Of a DNA stretch of 10,095 nucleotides, positions 1-5,900 are shown in pieces; position 1 is the stretch's first letter; each line of letters starts with the position of its first letter. Position numbers and translations under genes: made by a program. Origin of the DNA: JACQWX01 sp041662295 (GTDB lineage: Bacteria; Elusimicrobiota; Elusimicrobia; UBA1565; UBA9628); assembly GCA_041662295.1 (NCBI GenBank), contig JBAZSR010000140.1:1-10095 (forward strand). The letters are read 5' to 3'. The notes under the pieces were generated by a model. The model searched no databases, was not told the origin of the DNA, and saw only the letters and a list, made by a program, of their open reading frames with translations.

Positions 1-759
1 AAGACCATGGGCCAGGGCGTGAAGGTCGCGGTCATCGACACCGGCATCGACTTCACCCACCCGGATTTGAAGGCCAACTTCGTGGCCTGCTACAACGCCA
101 TGCATTCCAGTGTCGAGTGCATGGACGACAACGGGCACGGCTCGCACGTCGCCGGCACCATCGCGGGCGCCTTGGACGGCAAGGGCGTGGCGGGCGTGGC
201 TCCCAAGGCCAGTCTCTATGGGGTCAAGGTGCTCGACGCCAGCGGCAGCGGTGGGCTTGTGGGCATCATCAAGGGCCTCATCTGGGCCGGCAACAACGGC
301 ATGCAGGTCGCCAACATGAGCCTCGGCGCGCCCGTCGGCACCATCTTCATGAGGGCCGCCGTGAAGTACGCCACCCTGCGCGGCGTGATCGTCGTGGCCG
401 CTGCGGGCAACAACGGCGGCAAGGTGGGCTGCCCGGCCTGCTACGGCGACACCATCGCGGTCTCGGCCAGCGACTCCTTCGACCGCCTCGCGAGCTTCTC
501 GAGCAGGGGCTCCGAGGTCGACTTCATCGCTCCGGGCGTGGACGTCAAGTCCAGCGTCCCTGGCGGCGGCTACGACTCCTACAACGGGACCTCCATGGCC
601 ACCCCGCACGTGGCCGGCCTGGCTGCCCTGGCCGTGGCGCGCGGCGCCAAGGGCCCGGACGGCGTGCGCAAGGCGCTTCAGGCTGCTGCCAAATCCATCG
701 GCCTCAAGCCCACTGAGCAGGGCGCGGGCCTGGTCGACGCCGCGGTCCTGGTCAAGTAG
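1..759 (+). CDS. Subtilisin-family (S8) serine protease, 5' end missing
   Basis: This is the C-terminal catalytic part of a subtilase, an endopeptidase that is normally exported. The frame is open to the window edge, with two codons (Lys-Thr) before the first ATG at 7. That ATG lies directly before the first catalytic motif, where subtilases normally have upstream signal and propeptide sequence, so the true start is almost certainly outside the window. Counting from the ATG at 7, the triad is complete: D11 in VAVIDTGID, H44 in DDNGHGSHVAG and S196 in NGTSMATPHVAG. The oxyanion-hole Asn is N135 in AAAGNNGG. The segment CPACYGDTIAVSA (from C142) corresponds to the S1-pocket strand. C28/C38 and C142/C145 could form disulfides, which fits an extracytoplasmic enzyme. 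The protein ends soon after the fold closes, so there is no C-terminal sorting or repeat domain. A strong terminator follows, so this is the last gene of its unit. Family assignment is very secure; substrate is unknown. Confidence 0.96.
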   Translation, partial: KTMGQGVKVAVIDTGIDFTHPDLKANFVACYNAMHSSVECMDDNGHGSHVAGTIAGALDGKGVAGVAPKASLYGVKVLDASGSGGLVGIIKGLIWAGNNGMQVANMSLGAPVGTIFMRAAVKYATLRGVIVVAAAGNNGGKVGCPACYGDTIAVSASDSFDRLASFSSRGSEVDFIAPGVDVKSSVPGGGYDSYNGTSMATPHVAGLAALAVARGAKGPDGVRKALQAAAKSIGLKPTEQGAGLVDAAVLVK

Positions 760-764
760 GGTTC

Positions 765-789
765 TTCCGGCGGCTCAAGCCGCCTGGAA
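765..789 (+). repeat. Hairpin just after the subtilase stop
   Basis: TTCCGGCGGC (765-774) pairs with GCCGCC-T-GGAA (779-789) across a TCAA loop, with one bulged T. It begins 5 nt after the stop codon. It has no T-run, so it is not a complete intrinsic terminator. It may protect the mRNA 3' end or assist the stronger hairpin 36 nt downstream. Confidence 0.45.
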
Positions 790-824
790 GCGGCGGGCCG
801 ACATCAGGTCGACGCGTCCCATCG

Positions 825-858
825 AGAGAGAGGGCTCCGAAAGGAGCCCTCTCTCTTT
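825..858 (+). terminator. Intrinsic terminator of the subtilase gene
   Basis: A perfect 14-bp stem (AGAGAGAGGGCTCC at 825-838 with its complement at 843-856) is closed by a GAAA tetraloop, a GNRA-type loop. The right arm runs into CTCTTT, giving a short T-tract on the plus strand. The reverse strand has no comparable T-run after the stem (it continues TCGATGGG), so the element acts mainly on plus-strand transcription. It lies 65 nt after the subtilase stop. Confidence 0.85.
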
Positions 859-1191
859 GGTGGGATGCCGTCCCAGCCGATGGAGGCGGCTTAGAGGAGA
901 GGTGAAAGGGCGAAGGCAGGTTTCTCAGGTGAATCGTTGTCGGAATGTCCAGCCAAAAGGGAGCATATCGCAGGTGGGAAAGCGCGGTTTTTCAAAGTCT
1001 CGTCGAGACTTTTGTCACATTGCCGTCTGAAGGTCGGAAAACGGCGGATTGACCGGTTATATCGCTCGGAATCGGCCTGAGTGCGACAGAACCTTCCGTC
1101 GGAGAATTGAAAATCCTCCGGGACACCTACGGCTGCAGGGGATGGAAAGGGTTCCCCTTGCCCGGCTGTCAGGGCAGTCCGTATCCGCGCG
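859..1191. other. Intergenic region between converging transcription units, no gene seen
   Basis: About 330 nt lie between the subtilase terminator and the stop of the minus-strand 143-residue gene. The base composition is lower in GC than the flanking genes. I see no frame with a start, Shine-Dalgarno site and plausible protein. It contains a perfect small hairpin (994-1012), a weak AAGGG/CCCTT hairpin (1147-1159) and a 10-bp direct repeat at its right edge. The minus-strand operon must terminate here, but I find no strong hairpin plus T-run on that strand; the weak 1147-1159 hairpin is the nearest candidate. Confidence 0.6.
994..1012. repeat. Short perfect hairpin with A/T-rich ends
   Basis: AAAGTCTC (994-1001) and GAGACTTT (1005-1012) form a perfect 8-bp stem around a GTC loop. 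The arms end in AAA and TTT, and the sequence continues TTG on the plus strand. It could be a weak bidirectional terminator between the converging subtilase and fprA units, or a small operator. There is no further evidence for either. Confidence 0.4.
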
Positions 1192-1200
1192 TCAGGGCAG
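1168..1200. repeat. 10-bp direct repeat around the end of the 143-residue gene
   Basis: GTCAGGGCAG occurs at 1168-1177 and again at 1191-1200, with starts 23 nt apart. The second copy contains the stop codon and last codons of the minus-strand gene (reverse complement CTGCCCTGAC). It may be a small tandem duplication of the gene end or chance in GC-rich DNA. Confidence 0.35.
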
Positions 1201-1623
1201 CTTGAGCTTGCTCACGCCGGGCAGGCCGCCGGGACCAAGGCCCGGGGGCAGGCCGCCTTCCATGCCGGGGCCGCCTTGCCCGGGCAGGACCAGGGACGAG
1301 GAGGCGCGGCGCCGGAGTTCCTTGATTTCTTCCATGGCGGCCGCGAAGGCCTCCTGGACCGCGCCGCCGTACTTGCCCACGGCCTCCTCGAGCGAGGCGG
1401 CCGGGATCTCGAAATTCAGGGGCAGCGCGCCCACGGAGGTCATGAGCTGGGCTTCGCCGACGTAGATGGGCTTGCGGGACGCGTCCGGGGAGCCGTCGGT
1501 CTTGATCGGGCTCAGGCGCCGGATGGTGCCGATCTTGCGGTCCGTGAACATCTCCTCCCGCCACAGGGCGGCGGAGTCCATCTTGGGGTCCACGGTCTGG
1601 CCGTCAGGCTTCTTGAGGGACAT
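1192..1623 (-). CDS. Conserved small cytosolic protein, partner of the flavodiiron protein
   Basis: A 143-residue protein without signal peptide or membrane segment. Residues about 1-110 look like a folded domain: a polar N-terminus (MSLKKPDGQTVDPKMDS), a strand-rich centre (IGTIRRLSPIKTDGSPD, then YVGEAQLMTSVGALPLNFEIP), and a helix at about 77-108 ending ELRRRASSS. The last 30 residues are a Gly/Pro-rich tail (PGQGGPGMEGGLPPGLGPGG) that is probably disordered. It has no Cys and no metal or nucleotide motif, so I assign no enzyme activity. It resembles uncharacterised cytoplasmic proteins I associate with anaerobic bacteria, but I cannot name the family. The start overlaps the end of the upstream flavodiiron gene by 20 nt in another frame, and its ribosome site lies inside that gene, so the two are very likely co-translated. 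This suggests, without proving, a role in O2/NO stress or electron transfer to the flavodiiron protein. Confidence 0.82.
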   Translation of the reverse strand: MSLKKPDGQTVDPKMDSAALWREEMFTDRKIGTIRRLSPIKTDGSPDASRKPIYVGEAQLMTSVGALPLNFEIPAASLEEAVGKYGGAVQEAFAAAMEEIKELRRRASSSLVLPGQGGPGMEGGLPPGLGPGGLPGVSKLKLP

Positions 1624-2812
1624 GGGTTTCTCCTGAGAGGATGCCGGCCGCCCGATGGCGCTGAGCCACGGTCTCGGCGAGCTCTTCGATCTTCTTTAGG
1701 TCGTCGGGCCGCGGCAGTCCCTTGACGAGGACCGGCGGGAGCATCTCGACCTTGAGATTCTTCATGAGGCCGCCGAGGGTCTCGACGACCTTGTTGCCCC
1801 ACCCGTAGGAGCCGATCACGGAGGCAAAGCGCGTCTTCGGCCGCAGGGCGTTGGCGAGGTAGGCGGCGTTGACCGCGTGGGGGTGCGGGCCCACGAGCAC
1901 GGCGGGCGTGCCGATAACCACGGTCGCGGCGTCGACCAGGGCCATGGCGAGCCGGCCCAGGTCCACGGAGGAGAGGTCGAAGCGCTCGACAGCGATCCCG
2001 CGGGCCGTCAGGCCCTCGATGAGGGCGTCCACCAGGACTTTGGTGCTGCCGTGCATGGAGACGTAGGGCAGGACCACGGTGTTCTTGACGCTCTCCGAGG
2101 TCCAGTCCTTGTAGGCGTCCATGATGAAGGCCGGCCTGCGCCAGCCCGGGCCGTGGCTGGGCAGGATGAGCTCGACGCCGAACTTGGAAAGCCGCTCGAG
2201 ATGGCCCCGGATGGGGGGGCGGAACGGCATCATGATCTCGGCGTAGTAGCGCTTGGCTCCCTCGTGGGCGCGGGCCTCGTCCGTCACGTAGAGGTCGTTG
2301 GTCGCCAGGTGCGAGCCGAAGAAGTCGCAGGAGAACAGGGTCTTCTCCTCGGGCAGCCAGGTGGTCATGGTCTCGGGCCAGTGCACCCAGGGCATGTGGA
2401 GAAACTCGAGGGTGCGGTCTCCAAGGGAGACCTTCTCGTTGTCCCCTACGGTCCGGACCCGCTCCGGGGCGATGTGGAGCTCGTCGACCAGCATGTCCTT
2501 GCACTTGGGCGTGCACAGCAGGACCGCCTCGGGGTGCTTGGCCAGCACCGCGCCGATGGCGCCCGCGTGGTCCTGCTCCGCGTGGTTGGCCACCACGTAG
2601 TCGAGCCGGCCCGTGCCCTTGAGATTGGAGAAGAGCAGGTCCATGAAGGGCGGGTCCACCGTGTCGATGAGCGCGGTCTTCTCACTGCCCCGCACGAGGT
2701 AGGCGTTGTAGCTCGTGCCGTCCGGCAGGGGGATGAGGGCGTCGAAGAGCCTCCGGTCCCAATCCACGGCGCCCACGGAGGTGATGCGTTCTGAGATCTT
2801 CCTAGCTTTCAT
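1604..2812 (-). CDS. fprA: Flavodiiron protein, class A (FprA/ROO type O2 or NO reductase)
   Basis: A cytosolic flavodiiron protein of 402 residues, the usual size for the two-domain class A core. These enzymes reduce O2 to water and/or NO to N2O at a diiron site fed by FMN, normally with rubredoxin as donor. Residues about 1-245 form the metallo-beta-lactamase-like domain with the expected ligands: H77, E79 and D81 in NHAEQDHAG, H144 in PWVHWPE, D163 in SCDFFGSH and H220 in LPSHG. Residues about 247-395 form the flavodoxin domain, with an FMN phosphate loop (YVSMHGSTK, from 250) and SYGWGNK (from 335). No C-terminal rubredoxin or NAD(P)H-flavin reductase domain is fused, and no rubredoxin gene lies in the window. 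I chose the ATG at 2812 because AAGGAG sits 6 nt before it and the protein then begins MKARKISERITSVGAVDWD, as family members do. It is first in a unit with the overlapping 143-residue gene. O2 versus NO preference cannot be read from the sequence. Confidence 0.95.
   Translation of the reverse strand: MKARKISERITSVGAVDWDRRLFDALIPLPDGTSYNAYLVRGSEKTALIDTVDPPFMDLLFSNLKGTGRLDYVVANHAEQDHAGAIGAVLAKHPEAVLLCTPKCKDMLVDELHIAPERVRTVGDNEKVSLGDRTLEFLHMPWVHWPETMTTWLPEEKTLFSCDFFGSHLATNDLYVTDEARAHEGAKRYYAEIMMPFRPPIRGHLERLSKFGVELILPSHGPGWRRPAFIMDAYKDWTSESVKNTVVLPYVSMHGSTKVLVDALIEGLTARGIAVERFDLSSVDLGRLAMALVDAATVVIGTPAVLVGPHPHAVNAAYLANALRPKTRFASVIGSYGWGNKVVETLGGLMKNLKVEMLPPVLVKGLPRPDDLKKIEELAETVAQRHRAAGILSGETHVPQEA
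1630..1634 (-). promoter_or_regulatory. Ribosome binding site of the 143-residue gene, inside the fprA end
   Basis: AGGAG on the minus strand lies 6 nt before the ATG at 1623. It sits within the last codons of the flavodiiron gene, which ends at 1604. The overlap implies translational coupling. Confidence 0.75.
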
Positions 2813-2818
2813 GAGGTG

Positions 2819-2824
2819 CTCCTT
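2819..2824 (-). promoter_or_regulatory. Shine-Dalgarno site that fixes the fprA start
   Basis: AAGGAG on the minus strand lies 6 nt before the ATG at 2812. It favours this start over an in-frame TTG at 2872, which would add 20 residues and has no clear ribosome site. Confidence 0.8.
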
Positions 2825-2829
2825 CGGAG

Positions 2830-2859
2830 ACGATACCGAGAATCCGGCTTTCGAGTCAA
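2830..2859 (-). promoter_or_regulatory. Possible sigma-70-type promoter of fprA
   Basis: On the minus strand TTGACT (2859-2854; 5 of 6 to the -35 consensus) is followed after 18 nt by TATCGT (2835-2830; 4 of 6 to the -10 consensus). It lies in the 126-nt gap after the giant gene. The predicted RNA start (about 2823) would fall at the edge of the Shine-Dalgarno site, leaving a very short leader, so the match is suggestive only. fprA could also be read from the giant gene's transcript, since I see no clear terminator in the gap. Confidence 0.3.
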
Positions 2860-2938
2860 GGATGGCGGTCAATCGGGGTCCCGTCTTTGGATGCCTCGGG
2901 CCTGGGAAGGGACCCAGAACTGCGCAGGGCTGGGCCGG

Positions 2939-5900
2939 CTACTTGACCCCGAGGTCCTGCAGGGTGGCGCGGCCCTCGGGGCTGGCGAGGGGGTAGAATA
3001 TGCCGTCCTTGCCGCGGATCTCGATGTCCGCGGCCTTCACCACGCCCGGGATGAGGAGCTCCTGCTCCGGCATGGGACCCTCGTTGAACTTGCTGATCCT
3101 GTTCGGGTAGGCGCGCTCGGTCCTGATGCGCAGCACGGCCCCGTTGCCGGTGTTGACCTCGGCCACCTTGACGGACTTGGTCACTCCCGTGAACCTGACG
3201 GTGTTGCCGTTGGAGTGGTCGTTCATGGCCAGGACCGCGTTGCCGTCCGCGTCGATGGCCTGCCGGAGGGTCACGGGGTTGCTCCTGGTGGAGTTTCGGA
3301 ACTCGGGCTGGTAGATGTAGGGGACAGCTCCGCCCTGGTCCACGATGCGCTTGAGCTCCTTGACCCCGACCCCGCGGTAGAACTCACCAGCCTCGGGCTG
3401 GATGGCTTGGCCCTGGCGCAGACCCTTGCCCGTGGTCAACGCCTGGTGGAAAGCCTCGACATCCGCCTTCACGACCGGGTCGTCTGCCCAGGCGTCGGCC
3501 CTGACCGCGTCCTTGCGGCCGGTCATGGGAGGATCGAAGATCTTGCCTCCGGGAGCTGTGTCCCCCAGGGCCTTCACGTCGGCCGGCGCGCCGTCCGCAG
3601 GGGGAGCTGTTTGGGCGCCTCCCGAGATCTTGGTCTTGAGCTCCGCGATGCGGAACTGGAGCTGGACCTTGAGGTCCACGGCGTCCGTGGCCAGCATGGT
3701 CTTGATGTCGCCCTCGCTGAAGGCGGGCTTGCCGTCCGGCAATCGCTGAGCCCGGTAGCCGGCTTCGAAGCGCTGGACCTCGCGGGCCGCGTAGTTGTCG
3801 AAGTCCGCGAGCGCGCCCTCCGCTGCCTTGAGCTTGGCCGGGAGCTCGGGGCTGCCCGGGGCTTCCCCGTAGTTCTTGTTGGCCATGGAGGCCCGGGTGG
3901 AGAGGGACTGAGGGGGGAGAGGCACCTGCTGTCCGGTCTTCGGGTCCGTGACCGTCTGGACGCGGATCTGGCCGGTATGGATGTCGAGCCTCTGGAGTTC
4001 GGCGTAGGAGTAGGTCTGGGGAGTCTTGAAGTTGGAGTCCTGGACCACGTACTCCCACTGTCCGGTCCGCGGGTTCTTGGCCGCGCCGAGGACCACGACA
4101 GCGTGATAGAAGGGGGCCTCTCCCGTGTAGTCCGCGAGGCTCGGGGCCTTGACGGTCCCTTCAAGGGCGCCGTTGTTGTGGATCTGGAGCAGGAGCTCCG
4201 CCTCCGAGGCTGGGGGCCTGCGGGGCGTCTTCTCCATGCCCAGCATCTTAAGCACCTCGGTCTGCGGCGCCTCGCCCAGGCCGGTCTTGGTGAAATCGGT
4301 GCCGGTCTTCTGGGACACGACCTCCCGGAACTGCTCGTAGGTCATGGAGTCGCGCACGTGCCGCATGTTCGGGTGGTGGTACATCTGCTTGACCACGCAG
4401 TCGCTGATGCTCTGCGTGGGCACGCCCTCGTTGTGGAACTGCCCCACCACGGACCCCGGGGTCCGGGAGTCCTGCTTGACCAGGCGGGCGATGAGCGCAT
4501 CCTGAGTCTCGCCGATGCCGGCCCTGGCGGCCTGGAGGCGGTCGCCGTAGGCCTCGCCCACCCCGGTCTCCATGAGCTTGCGCAGCTCAAGGGCCTTGGC
4601 CTTCACCTCGGGGGGCAGGGACGGGTCCGCGGGGTCGACCTTCCTGAGCTGGGAATAGGCCTTGTTGAAGTCCTTGGCGGTCAGGAGGTCCTCGACGCGC
4701 TCGAGGGTCCTGCGGCTGCGGGCTTCGTGCCAGGCCGCGGCCGTGCCCTTGGGGTCCTTGACGAATCGGGCGACCCCTGCCGCGGCGCCCTCCGCGGCGT
4801 CGGCGATCCTGCCGTCGATCCTCTTGAGGGTCGCGGCAGGGCCCTCAAGCGCCTTGGGCATGGAGAGGCCGGGGTCTCTGCCGCCGCTGATGTCGCGGGT
4901 GAAGGCTTTGGTCATGGCTCCCGGCTCAGCCGGCCGGCCCCTGGCCCCGGGCCAGAAATCCTTGTAGACCGTGACGAGCGAGACATTGCTGAGGGTCGTG
5001 GTGGTGAAGTTCCGCAGGGCCGCGTGGAAGACCCTGGGGTCGTCCGAGCCGGCCGCGTCGATGAGGATGAGCGTGGCAGCGCCGGTGTCGTAGGCGCTCT
5101 GAACCGTGCCGTAGACGGAATAAGCCTTGACCCCGTAGCCGGCCACGCGGCTTGAGTTCGCCAGCCAACCCATGGCCGGGCCCATGGCCAGGGTCGTGGG
5201 CATGGTGGCCGCGAAGTCCACTCCGCCCTGGAGCACCGCTCCCACGGTCGGGTGGCCCATGGAATCGAGCTCCGCGCCCACGTTCATGACGTTCTTCATG
5301 GGGTTGGCGCCGGTCAGGCGCACGGTCTGGTCCGCGTCAGGGCCGCCGTAGAGGGTGTTGAGCTGGGTGCTCACGTCGTTGAGCATGAAATTCGAGTAGG
5401 CCCGGTCGAGGAGGTCGCGCTGGCGCTCGCCGTCGAACATGCCGTAGGTCATGGCGCCGGTGAGGGCCACGGCCGAGCCGGTGAGCTGGACCGCGGTCCG
5501 TCCCACGTTGGCGATGGCGCCGCCCGTGGCGCCCACGATCCCCACGCCGCTGTGGATGACCCGCTCCTTGGCCTCCCCGACCTGACGCTCGAAGATCCAC
5601 TGGCCGTTGACGATGCGATGGCGGCCGGTCTTGGTGATCTCCGTGACGTCGTAGCCCGTGAACCAGTTTCCCGTGGCAAAGTCCTTGGTCCAGATGTCCA
5701 CCCTGTCAGGCCCCACATAGCGGAACGGGGTGAGCTCCACCCCGCTCTTGAGCTTGATGGTGATCGGGATGGAGTACGTCTTGGTCAGGCCCGGGACCGC
5801 TTCCGCCCCCGTGAGGGTCTCGAGCCGGCCTCTCTCCTCCTGGTAGAACTCGTCTTTCTGGTACTTGGCGGTGAAGGAGAGGTATCCCTTGTCAGCGGCG

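Noticed and set aside
1049..1465. Plus-strand frame of 138 codons running into the small minus-strand gene
   Set aside because: It overlaps the 143-residue gene antisense, is rich in Pro/Arg/Ser, and has no ribosome site. The coupled minus-strand gene explains the DNA better.
2813..2872. Extended fprA start at the TTG at 2872
   Set aside because: The 20 added residues do not resemble flavodiiron N-termini, whereas the ATG at 2812 has AAGGAG at 6 nt and begins like the family.
2816..5155. A 779-codon open frame on the plus strand, opposite the end of the giant gene
   Set aside because: It is fully antisense to a gene with motif support and its translation is dominated by Gly, Val, Leu, Arg and Asp from GC-rich reverse codons. 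It has no recognisable domain and no Shine-Dalgarno site.
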